From contig JAHBBC010000010.1 in the NCBI GenBank assembly GCA_019915015.1, positions 1,240,001 through 1,304,000 of the forward strand: DNA of 64,000 bases, given 5' to 3'. Both the position numbers and the translations under genes were made by a program. This DNA comes from Auriscalpium vulgare (taxonomy: Eukaryota > Basidiomycota > Agaricomycetes > Russulales > Auriscalpiaceae). The notes under the pieces are model-generated. The model did not search any database, was not told where the DNA came from, and was given only the letters and a program-made list of their open reading frames with translations. Below are positions 12,419 to 22,785 of this stretch, in pieces (within the stretch, counting starts at the first letter, position 1; each line of letters opens with the position of its first letter).

Positions 12419-15264
12419 TTATGTGTAGCTCCCGCTATGCCTGTCCGCGACTCGATTCTGCAGAGCCCGCAAGTGATTAGGGCTGCTCCAGCTGCCGCCC
12501 CAGCCGCCGCTCGCGGCATCGTCGCTATCCTGGTCGACGCCCGCCGTCCACGGCACATGCGGGAAGCGCATCACCTCGCCCGTGACCGGGTCCGTAATGG
12601 ACGTGTGCGTCGTCACGCTCGACGACGTCTCCCCCGTGCCTGTGGTCCCGGTCGACGTGACCGTGCTGATCGGCACAGGTCCCACCGGGAGCATCGACGT
12701 ATGCGGCGAGCTCTGCGGTGTGTACGCAGCTGTGAACGGCCGGCGTTCGACGCCGGGGACCATGCTGCTGGGGTGCCCTACAGCTGACAGCGGTGGCGAA
12801 ATTTCGCCTGGGGGAGAGTGGCGCGATGGTCTGCGCCGCCCGTCAGATGAGACAGACTCATTGCGAACCCCTGATAGGCCGCTACTGCCGGTCCGTTCCT
12901 GCGTATGGCCTGACGGTCGTGAAGAGTGGCTGGATACTGGCGCTGACCCTGACATGCTGAAGACAGTCCGCGGGCTCAGATGAGAGTGCAAGGAGGCCTC
13001 TCTTGAGGGCGTGTGATCTTGCCTCGGAGAAACCACTCGCGGCTGCAAAGGACCATTAGGAACCCGCTGTGCAAATGATATATCAAGCAAGACTTACCAA
13101 GCCGAACGTCGTCCGCTTCTCGTGCTCAGGACCTATTGCCCTGGATAATGTACGCCAGCCCTCCCCCGCTGCAGGAGGTGCCTCCTCCAATGCGTCGACG
13201 CTGAACCCTGTGCTGCTGCCAGCGGACAGCGGTGTGCCGGCGGAGCCCGATTCGCGCCACGCTTGTGTGTTGAGCAATGCCAGGCCAGGCGGGACTGTTG
13301 GGCGGGTCCGGCTCGTTGACGACGAGGCAATCGTAAAGGGTGATACGGGGCGGGGCACAGGAATATCAAGGAAGTCTACAACTCTCGGGGAGGTGGGAGA
13401 GAGCGCCTGCGATGGTGGCAGAGTATGCGCCTCGTAGGCCGGAGGGTCGCTATTCGAACGCTCTGGCTCTGGTCTATGGCTGACAGAGAGAGGAGAGGCA
13501 ACTGAAGGCCCTCTTCCAGAAGACGCTGTCCCCGAGGGAAGTGGCGGAACGGGAGGCACACCGCTAGAGGCCGAGGACGCAGCGTCGTAGAACACCGTAT
13601 TGCCAGAAGCCGCGCTTCTGCCGCTAACGGCCGACAGCGGTCGTGAGCCGTCTCGGTAACCTATCTCCAATCTCCTGGCAGCCTCAACATCCGCTTCCGA
13701 CATTCCGCGAGATGCAATGGACGTCGGACGCGAGCGAGAGCCCACTCGCGAAGAATTTGGCCGAGAAGAGGCAGCGTTCGACCCCTCCGCATTCCTGAAC
13801 CAACTGAGCCTGCCTAGCTTCTTCAAGCTGCTAATTCCAACGGCACGCGCCCAGCTCGCGCCGGCCGCGTCATCTGTAGGCGACTCGTCAGCTACCGTAG
13901 AGAGCCCACCGGAGCTACGGAGCCGAACACGCCGCGCCGTCTGGACTGTCGCAACGTCGGGATCATTTCCAGACCCCTCCGAGCCAAGGGATGCATTGGA
14001 TGGCTTGCGTGATCCGCGTGATACCAGGGACGTAGATGACGGGTGGGAGCGCCCGCCGGTTGTGCCAGGATCGAGGGGACGAGGTGGGAGCAGAGGTGAG
14101 TCTACGCCAGGCTCATGTTCGTCGACTGCTTCGGGTGACTTCGGCGCATCCGCGTACATTCGAGCTAAAACGTCGCGGGGAATGATGTGGCGCGCCGCCG
14201 GCGAGGGCGTCGGCGCGCCTGCCCCGTTTCGAGTATCGCCGGATTGCGCAATTGGAACGGGCTCCCCGGCCTTCTCAGAGATCCCCCCGGCGAGGGCTAT
14301 GCCAATGGGCCCCGAGGTGTCCGTTGATGTGCGAGGAGCAGTAACGAGTCTTGCAGTTGGTTCGGCCTCCTTCATGTCTGGGGCGGCGGGGCCACTAGGT
14401 CGGAGGAACGGATCTGCTTCCTCGCCACTGCCCCGAGGGGAGCCCTCTCCAGGGGGTCGAGCCCTAGGTTGACCGTCCTCGTCAACCATCTCCCACATCC
14501 ACAGAGGATTATCGTGGCTAGTGCGGGTGGGTGACAGACCGAGGGCACCGGTGCCACGGCCACGTCGTGCACGCCATCGAAGGAAGAGTATCAGCAGAAG
14601 TAGGAATAGGAGGGAACCTAGGACGGCGCCTAGAACAGCACCAATGACGGTCCTTTTGGGCGAAGACGAACCGGCACTTGACACGGGAGCCGAGCTGGTG
14701 GGTGCAGCGGCGGAGGACGCAGAGGAAGTGGAGGCTGAAGAGGTGAGGGTTGGAGAGGACGAGGGGGAAGGTGTGAGTGATGAAGAAGGTGTCGCGGATA
14801 TAGAGGAAGGTATTGATGAAGGGGAAGAGGGTGTCGCTGAGGATGATATCGGAGCACTAGTCGCTGATGCCGTGGGCGGAGGAGATGACAGTCCGCCGTA
14901 TACCCAGACGCCATCCGTTCCTAAAGGAATCTAACAATCAATGTGTGGTCAGTACATGAGCATGCGTGCAAAGGCGCGAGCGGAGTTCATGGGAAAAGAA
15001 GAGGGAAGCGAATCCGAATCGGTGCGCGTTCCTCCAGAGGCAGCGTGATGGCGGGATCCCGCAGACGTCCTCCGCACTATCTCCTGCAGCCTGTGGGCCC
15101 ACCCCACAGCCATGACAGAAAAGCGGACTCACAGGAGGCCCATAGTAGGTGAGTGGCAGCTGCAGCAAGGTTGTGGCTGTCGCAGTTGGGTTCCCATTCG
15201 CATCAGTTGCAATTGAGGTAGAGATAGAGAGCCAGGGAGGCAGCTGTTGCGTAGGAGCCGTCAT
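12419..15264 (-). CDS. single-pass membrane protein with Ser/Thr-rich ectodomain
   Basis: Exon 1 (15264-15133) encodes MTAPTQQLPPWLS...LPLTYYGPP. A 202-nt intron (14931-15132) joins it to IPLGTDGVWVYGG, followed by about 80 residues almost wholly Ser, Thr, Ala and Pro, a likely O-glycosylated region. One transmembrane helix follows (TVIGAVLGAVLGSLLFLLLL, with an RWRARRGR stop-transfer). The cytoplasmic tail of about 700 residues is disordered and rich in Ser, Pro, Gly and Arg. A last 55-nt intron at about 13090 joins TFGL to PRVVSPRQ. No signal peptide is visible. The layout resembles fungal wall-sensor-like proteins, but no domain is recognised. The start codon is separated by one base from the end of a DNA transposon, so the native promoter is now beyond 18653. 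Confidence 0.75.
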
Positions 15265-15265
15265 T

Positions 15266-15333
15266 AGGGGAGCTCAGAGTAGACCGTTTTCGTTTCCGTT
15301 TCGTTTTCAAACGCCTTTCGTTTTCGATTCGGC
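15266..15333 (+). repeat. left terminal inverted repeat of the Harbinger element
   Basis: It is identical over 68 nt to the reverse complement of 18583-18650. The inner part is a run of gttttcg/gtttccg motifs. Confidence 0.95.
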
Positions 15334-15464
15334 CCGCGGCATAAGTGACCCGATGTGTGACAATCGTGTGACTTTAGGTGACGCTCGCGTTGTGCGGCGT
15401 CTTCGTGTCTCACACACTCATTCCCTCGCGATACCTCCTTAATCTACACTCTCCTACTCTCTTA

Positions 15465-17060
15465 ATGCCCCGGAAACGCGGCCGCTCGGACTCCGACCAG
15501 CCTGAGACAGCTCCGGGCAAGAAATCCCGTGAGGAGAACATCAGCTGGGGCACAAATAAGAAGCCAAATGAGCTGCTCCTGCAGCTCATCACGGAGCTCG
15601 AACAGCCGCAAAATCGCAAGGTTATGTTTGGTAACAAGCGTGGTGAGGTATGCAGGTGGCCCACGCATCATCTGGGCTTTGTTACTGACATCTTTCCAGA
15701 AGAAAAGCGGAGAAAGTAAGGTCGCAGCGGGTCAGCGGCTTGCTCGCATCCTCTGGAAGGATGCTCCGGACTCGGATTTCGTCAGTCTGGGAGCAAAGGT
15801 GCTCGGGAAAATAAATCAGTATGTCCATACCCTTATTGGATGCCTCATACGTGCTCACAGGCTTGTGTAGGCTACGCATCACCTATCACTCCAAGGTTCG
15901 GCGCATTAAGTGCACGGGTGGAGGTGTCCTCACTGGGAATGAGGCCATCGTCGACACAGGTGATGCCGACGATGGTCCAGATGAGTATTTGGTCTGCTAC
16001 ATAGGGCCAGATGGCCCATCCGAGGATACCGATGCACGCCACAAGAATATCTGGCGTAAGTTCATTTGTGATCTCCGATGAGCACGCTGGAGGCTAACAC
16101 ATCCTGTGCAGAGGAGATCGAGGCCGAGTTCGCTGTCTTCCCCCGAATTCACGCGATCCTTGCCACCCGCCCAAATGAAAACCCGATCATCATCACGACT
16201 GGGGTTGGTCCGGACGGTCACCGCACAGTGCACTATCAGCCTCCCGACGACGCGCCACCTGTGCGGCAACCGCGCGAAGAGGACATAGACCCCGTCCTAC
16301 GCGTTCACGATGGCCCGGCGCCTCTCGCGCAAGACTCTTCTGCGACCGCACCCGGCCCGGGATCGCCACCGCAGACGCCACACACTCCCAAAGAGAACCG
16401 CGTGCCGCCCTCGTCGCAAGCAAGTGCGAAGAAGACTCCCGCACACCTGTCGGAAGAGAAGCTGGAGAGCTTGAAGGGTCGCTTCAAGCCCACGTCACGC
16501 ACCGGCATTCAAGACATACTGAAGGAGTCCATCGAGTAAGTAATACTAGTTGTTGGTAATGCACGTGGACTAATTCATGTGGCAGGCGTAGCTTTGCGGT
16601 GTCAAAGGAAGAGAACATCCGCAAAGCTGTCGACAGGCTGCGCGATGACATGAATAGTCTTCGCCAAGACGCTCGCGATCGCCACGACCGCCTCTTTCGT
16701 GAGCTGCAGATTGGCTTGTGGACGAACGATGAGTATCGCCGCAAGTCGGAAGCACTTGACGATGACCTTCAGCTGCAGCTTCAAGATCTCCGTGAAAATA
16801 TATCGCGCCTTCAGAATCCTCCTCTGGTTGTCGCCGCCGCTACGCCCGCTCGTTCCATCTCACGCACGGGCTCTATGTCAACCGCTGCATCGACGCCTTC
16901 ATCTCTGCCGCGCGCATCGACACCTCCGGATGATGAGCCCGAGAGCGAGATGACAAGCCAGAGAGAAAATAGTCCTCCCTGGGATGAGAGCCAGTTGGAC
17001 AGAGATCTTGGACGAGGATCATCTGTGGTTCCAGACGAGTTGGAGCGAGGCTTAGTCTGA
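15465..17060 (+). CDS. Harbinger accessory protein (second transposon ORF)
   Basis: Harbinger elements need a second DNA-binding protein that works with the transposase. Five exons are joined by four introns in frame: 15648-15699, 15819-15870, a third from about 16056 ending in tgtgcag, and a fourth from about 16535 ending in gtggcag. The N-terminus is basic (MPRKRGRSDSDQPE) and then ISWGTNKKPNELLLQLI, a Myb/SANT-like helical start seen in such proteins. The middle holds KVRRIKCTGGGVLTGNEAIVDTG. A Pro-rich linker follows, then a coiled coil from ENIRKAVDRLRDDMNSLRQD to LQDLRENISRLQN, and a Ser/Pro tail. It is convergent with the transposase, 114 bp between stops. No stops or frame breaks are seen. 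Confidence 0.82.
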
Positions 17061-17174
17061 TCATTTGCTTTTGTCCTTTCTAACTGCAGCCTCTCATTTA
17101 ATGCTACACAGTCCTTTCTTCTTTCTGATTATATCTCTCTTACTCTTTACAATCTCAGATTTAATCTTGTTCAT

Positions 17175-18497
17175 TTATACAAGTCCTGCTCGTTGAGCGG
17201 CTACTATTTCTGCCACAAGGCCACGTCTCCTAGCCTCGCAATCATCATCCTCTGTGATATCATCATCTATAGGATCATCTGGCTCCCCCCTATCGTCCTC
17301 TTCCTGAGCACGTGAGTGCCAAGTCGCAAAGCTTGTCCCACTCGCCCATCCTTCGATGTCGAGCACTGCGTTGTGCAAGATGATGCAACATGAAATCCAC
17401 CGACACGCTCGTATATGGTCCCGATTGTAACGGATATTGAGCCGTAAGCCACGAAGGGATTGCCATCGGCCCTTGAGTGCACCCATGGTGTGTTCAGAGC
17501 GAACGCGTAGGCGAGCTACGTGTTTGTCGAATAAGGCATTTGAGCGGTCTAACGACGCTGGTTTCTTGTGAACTGGGATGGTCCGCGAGCTGACAGGGTA
17601 CGCAGAGTCACCCCATGCAAACTCGTCACCTCTGAAGAACCAGTCGGTATGCTTGACAGCTGCAGTATGCTCAAATGCAGATGCATCATGAGCAGAACCG
17701 GTCATGCCAAGCGAATAGTCAACGATTCGTAGATTCGACGGTGTATTGCCAATCTGTGTACAGATATGTCAGTCAGGAGCTATTAGAAGATATCCAGCAT
17801 ACCTGGACGTTGAACCCATAGTTGCACTTCCTTGTGTAGTACGCGTCACCGTCGAGGCCGGGGCGACTGTACAGGACAACAATTGTCCCGTCGTACATCA
17901 CCCATCCCTCCCTCCAGGTGGATCCGTGAAACCAAGCTGCTCATCAATCCACCTTTTCTCGACCTCTTTCTCCTCCTCTGTTAGCGGCCGTACAAACATC
18001 CCATGCAAGGACATCAGCGCCTCCTGACATCTCTCCGTGTATAGCTCCACAGCGCCCTCTGAACAGCCCGCTGCACGGCTGATATCCTCGAGAGATGCGC
18101 CATTGCCATAGCGACCCATACGGTACAGGGTCACCGCTAATTGCGTTCGGATATCCTCCTGCGGGGTGTTCGAGTTGTTCTGGAATACGGGATGACCCTC
18201 GATGAGGCCAAGGATAGTGTCGAAGACGTGGGGAGAGACACGGAGCATGTTGATAAAGCGGTGGTGATGGGCAGGATCCTGTGCATACTCCCATGCAAGC
18301 TGGAGATTGCCGGCTTTAACGACGGGAGGACGGGGGTTGATGTAGCGGGAGGATAGGATGGTGTGAAGGATTGAGCTATCGCGTTGGAGCTGCTCCATCA
18401 TAGCTGTGGCTGAAGATGGAGGCATGAGTGCCATCTGGATAGCCATATATGTGATGTATGCGTCGATAATCTCATCGTGGTAGGTAGCACGGGCCAT
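17175..18497 (-). pseudogene. PIF/Harbinger DDE transposase, probably with one frameshift
   Basis: The N-terminal half is open from ATG 18497 (MARATYHDEIIDAYITYMAI) with the helix-turn-helix part YRMGRYGNGASLEDISRAAGCSEGAV. The catalytic half follows: MYDGTIVVLYSRPGLDG (first Asp), RKCNYGFNVQ, an intron (gtatgc...cacag), IGNTPSNLRIVDYSLGMTGSAHD, RGDEFAWGDSAYPV (second Asp) and RSEHTMGALKGRWQSLRG (Glu). Around 17900-17935 the frame reading EKRWIDEQLGF hits a stop after PPGGRDG, while the family's WREGWVMYDGT is read one base off. No GT..AG intron fits between them. This is either an inactivating one-base loss or a sequence error. All three acidic catalytic residues remain. Confidence 0.85.
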
Positions 18498-18582
18498 GGC
18501 TGGTGGAAGAGCTCGAAAGCAATGGCGGCGGTGTCGCGCAGCGGCGTAGATTGAGTGACATTATGTAATATCACGCCGGGGC

Positions 18583-18650
18583 GCCGAATCGAAAACGAAA
18601 GGCGTTTGAAAACGAAACGGAAACGAAAACGGTCTACTCTGAGCTCCCCT
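18583..18650 (-). repeat. right terminal inverted repeat of the Harbinger element
   Basis: It is the exact reverse complement of 15266-15333, followed directly by the ATT duplication. Confidence 0.95.
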
Positions 18651-18653
18651 ATT

Positions 18654-19549
18654 GGTGGTGGGTTTAGGGCGGCTTATGGGTGCAGCAAGTGAAGTGCGTT
18701 TGCGGGTGTCGTGTGGAAAGAACGTGGATGCCTGTGAGGAAGTGGCACATGTTGAGCGCGTCTAATAAAACTGTAGATGCGATAGGAGCGTACAGCAATA
18801 GATGAATGACAGAATCGTCGTCAAGAGTCGTGCCGAAAAGCGGTGAATAGGAAGGGGGAAACGCGCGCGGAGAAGTGATGGGGGTTGGTTAGAAACACGC
18901 CGACAGCGCCAGAAACTCAACCCATGCTGCCGCGCAGGTCACGTGGCCGTTCATGGACACCCAAACCACAGCTCAATCTCAAAGCGTCAATCAAATCATA
19001 GCCCATGCCGGACGAGTCTCTGTCTAGTGCTGATATCCACGCACATCGCGTGCGAGCCCGAACAAATGCACAATCCGGAATCTGGATCTGCCTGCATCAT
19101 TTTCCTCAGCGACCCGATAATTGCGGCAGCAGTCTGCTGCCGTACCTCCAGTTCCACTAGGTGTCCACCACGACATGCTTTTACTGCACATGCAGCGCAG
19201 TGCTGAGCATCAGAAAACGGCAGACTCGGAGGTGCCAGGCTACGCAGCCTTCAGCGCTCATTCAAGTTTCACAACGCCGACTCGGACTCGGCCCTTAGGA
19301 AATCAGGTCCAACTGCCGGCAACGACGTCGACGGCCTTCGCCTGGTTTCTCATGGTACATCTGCACACTGCTTTCGCTCTGATCCGTGTATTATTGAGTA
19401 CGAAACTAATACGTTCAGCACACCGCAGGGCATCGGTCACCACGCGCCTTTTGGATTGTGGCAGCCGCCGGCCTAGACACAGCCCCACGACGTGCAGACT
19501 TGCCATGTCGACATTCCATGTCTCTTAGGCCCAAATCGTTCACCATACC
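18654..19549. other. intergenic; displaced promoter of the membrane-protein gene
   Basis: Before the transposon arrived, 18654 onward lay directly upstream of the ATG now at 15264. The first 200 bp are therefore the likely original promoter and 5' UTR of that gene. No coding sequence was recognised. Confidence 0.5.
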
Positions 19550-19690
19550 ATGTCCTCCCCGAGCGGCCAGCCCCACGAGTCACCTTCGCCATCCTTCAAG
19601 GCAGTCTCGAATCCGAGCTTCGACAAGGCCGTGCAGGAGCACCTGCAGCGTCTCCAGGCTCAACGACTTTGCCACATCGACGCCAGAACG
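19550..19690 (+). pseudogene. 5' fragment of a NACHT-ankyrin gene (copy 0)
   Basis: The start MSSPSGQPHESPSPSFKAVS then FDKAVQEHLQRLQA matches the N-termini at 22786, 54964 and 60295, and even the bases before the ATG (ataccatg) agree. Similarity continues with frame breaks through NDF..STPE and then ends at about 19690. It is a remnant; nothing downstream belongs to the family. Confidence 0.8.
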
Positions 19691-20113
19691 TTGAACTTCA
19701 AGTTGAAGTTGAACTTACACCGGTCTAACAAAGAGCCGTTCGCACGAACGAGTACGCGAGTACGCTCTATGACCGTAGTTTTTGAGCTTGACGACATGGT
19801 CGAGGGTCTCGAGAGCATAGTGAGTAGATGGGTGGATCATGATGTGAAGTGAGCAAGCGGGCCGCCTAGGTAGATGATCCTGAGCCTGCGAAGGTTGAAC
19901 GTTGAATCTGTCTACTCTGCCTCAGGGAGACTACCTAGGCTTCGAGGCCGGTGTGCCTGACGTCATGGGCGCTTGCAGTGAGCTTTGCAGGCGCTTCGTC
20001 TTCATTGCGCTTCAACTTTCCTCTCGGAGTCGCTTGGCCATCTCTGGCGCAACCATGGTCATCTAACAGCCAAGCCGCACGACCTTGGCCCGCGAGCCTC
20101 CACTACCTACCTC
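19691..20113. other. intergenic
   Basis: This lies between the NACHT fragment and the permease start. Upstream coding exons of the permease could lie here, but none was convincingly found. Confidence 0.3.
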
Positions 20114-22287
20114 ATGACGCTTCCCAACGAGCTCGGGCATCGTGCTGTCGCCCAAGAGAAGACTCTAGGTCTCATCAACGGTGCGCACCTACAGCATCAG
20201 GATGTATGCTCACCACCATTCAATCCACATCTCTGCTCCCAGGTATCTCTCTTGTCGTCGGCCTCCAGGTGCGTCTCTACAGTCCTATAATCATCGAAGT
20301 AGCATGCTAAATCTCTGCTAGATTGGCTCCGGCATCTTGTACGCCCGTCGTCTTATCATCATATCCGCCGCCCTCATCGCCGCAACCCCGCAGCTCAACG
20401 CCCGGCGTCGTCGTAGCAAACACCGGCAGCGTCGGCGCATCCCTCATCGTCTGGGTGCTATCCGGCGCGCTCTCCTGGACCGGCGCGAGCAGCTTCGCCG
20501 AGCTCGGCGCAGCCCTCCCTCTCAATGGTGGCGCCCAAGCGTATCTCGGATATACGTTCGGGCCCATGGCGTCGTACCTGTACACGTGGACGTCCATGCT
20601 CGTGCTCAGCCCGAGTATGTGTTTCCCTGCCCGTATCGTGGGACGAGGCTCATTGGATGCATAGGCTCGAAGGCCGTAACAAGCCTGATCTTCGGGGAGT
20701 ACTTCAATAGGGCGCTGTGGAATGCGACGCGCAGCGAGGACGCGCCTGCCGACATACCGTCGTGGGCAATCCAAGCTACAGCGCTGGCGGCGATTGCGGG
20801 CGTCACGCTGCTGTGTGTCCTGACGCAGAGCCTGGGTCGGCGTGCCGCGGTCATATTCACGTCCGCCAAGGTGCGCCTCTCGGCCCCGCCTTCTCATTTC
20901 ACACGTCTGATCTCTGAGTTACAGATCCTCTCTCTAGTGAGCACCATTATCTCATGGAACATCCATGTCAGAGGCTGACATTTGCGCAAGATCGCCGTGA
21001 CCCTTTGTGGCCTCTACCAACTCCTCCGCGGCCGTGCATCCTCCGCCTTGCGCAAGGACCTTTTCACCGGCTCTTCCCACAGCCCATCCTCGTATGCGCT
21101 CGCGCTGTACTCCGGCCTCTGGGCATTCGACGGCTGGGACCAAGTGAGCTTCGTCGGCGGAGAGATGCGGCGCCCGGAAAAGAACATTCCGCGCGCGATC
21201 CATCTGAGCATGATCATCGTCACCGTGCGCTCCCAATTCATACGCTGCTGTGCGTCATCTTCTAACGCACTGGAAAGGTCCTCTTTCTTTTCGCAAACCT
21301 GGCATACTTCACAGTGCTAGAGAAGGTGAGTCGTCCTTATATGCTATGTCGGTCCCCGAGATCTTGGCTTATGCGCGTCGCAGGACGTCGTCGGCCGCAG
21401 CAACACCATCGCGCTCGACTTCGGCTGGACTCTCTTCGGGCCTGTCGGCGGCGCGCTCTTCGCACTCACCGTCGCGCTCTCCTGCTTCGGCGCACTCAAC
21501 GGCACGCCCATCCCTCACTCCCGAAATACAGCTCATATCTGACTGGCATCCCTACAGGCTCGTTCTTCACCGCGGGCCGCGTCGTCCAGCGCGCCGGGCA
21601 GAAAGGCTACATCCCGGCCCTGTTTGGGCGTACACATCCCACACGCGGCACGCCCGTTAATGCGATGCTCCTCCAGGCGTGCATCACGTCCACATTCGTC
21701 GTCCTGGGCGGCGGGTTCCGGAAGCTCCTGAGCTTCGCGGTGGTCGCGTTCTGGGCGTTCTACTTCCTCACGGTACGCTGCGTTCCATCGGGTTTGGGGC
21801 GTGCGCTGAGACTCCTAGTAGGTATTGGGTGCTGTGGTCCTGCGGTTCCGCGAGCCGGGGTTGGCGAGGTGCGAGGCAATCCATCTTCCGGCGGGGACCA
21901 GGCTGACAAGGCGTGTGTTGCAGACCGTACAAGACATGGATCATCACGCCAATGACATTTTGCATCGTATGCCATTTCCTCATCGAGCCCAAAAATCTCC
22001 GCTTCTCATCCTTTTCTTGGCCAGGTCGCCCTCTTCCTGCTCGCCATACCCGCCCTTGCCGCACCCCAGCGAGTCATCGCGGTCGCCCGTGCGTTCCTGC
22101 CCAACTCCCCTTGTCGCTCACTGACCTGACGTCGGCTGCAGTGTTCGTTGGTGCAGGTGTACCTGTGTACTTCGTGACGCAGCGACGGCGGAGCACAGGC
22201 GTAGGTCGAGAAGGGCTAGAAGAGCATGAGTCGTTGGTCACTGACACGGCGCAGAGATATGGGTCTGTTGAAGGTGAGGCGATATAG
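20114..22287 (+). CDS. amino acid permease of the LAT (APC superfamily) type
   Basis: It likely moves neutral amino acids across the plasma membrane. More than ten short introns can be resolved by frame. The joined protein begins MTLPNELGHRAVAQEKTLGL, then INGISLVVGLQIGSGIFSTP (first membrane helix with the APC glycine motif), GVVVANTGSVGASLIVWVLS, ALYSGLWAFDGWDQVSFVGG, EMRRPEKNIPRAIH, FLFANLAYFTVLEK, DVVGRSNTIALDFGW, GSFFTAGRVVQRAGQKGYIP, LRFREPGLARPYKTWI, and a short cytoplasmic end. About 11-12 helices are expected. The N-terminus before 20114 may be incomplete, because fungal relatives often carry a longer cytoplasmic head. No stops or frame breaks remain after splicing. Confidence 0.85.
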
Positions 22288-22785
22288 ATATGATGGACGC
22301 TCGGTCTTCAAGGGATCTTCAGTATAGATGAGTTCATCGGGACAGTATGACCAACACCTCAACGCATCTCGCCTGATGCTTTCCGACAACAGTCGTAGTT
22401 GATATACTCCTTCTTGAGTGATTTTCACTCAGGTCCTGTCGACAGGTGGGAGGGAATGTGGAAGACTTCGATGGCCGCTAATCGTACAACTCCTCCAGAA
22501 GTCTCTTTGCTTTGCGCTTGCGACTTTCTCTCCAACTCAACGGCCAATGTATTGACTCTGCACAGTAATCTCAGGCTGCAGCTGGATCGTAGCGTACCGC
22601 GCTGAGCTTGCGAACTCGAAGGTTTGAATCTACCTCTCTGCCCAGGCCACGCGCGGCTTTTCCGCAGCGCGTCAAACTCTGCTTCGAATTCCTAAGTTCT
22701 CGTACACAATCCCCACGGGCCACGATGCAGACTCCATGCCAAGTCCGGATCCCTTGCTTCCTTGTGCTGCGCCATTCATTATACC
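22288..22785. other. intergenic, upstream of NACHT-ankyrin copy 1
   Basis: It contains short stretches resembling sequence near 51880 and 58570 in the other repeat units (a cgctc..ggtcttcaa..gatctt pattern). No gene was seen. Confidence 0.4.

Larger units (their letters stand above)
15266..18650. mobile_element. PIF/Harbinger DNA transposon, 3,385 bp
   Basis: The ends are perfect 68-bp inverted repeats (15266-15333 and 18583-18650) starting AGGGGAGCTCAGAGTAGACC. The flanks carry the same 3 bp, ATT (15263-15265 and 18651-18653), the target duplication length typical of PIF/Harbinger elements. Inside are two convergent genes, as expected for autonomous members: a DDE transposase (-) and an accessory protein (+). 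Perfect ends indicate a recent insertion. The only defect seen is one frameshift in the transposase. Confidence 0.95.
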
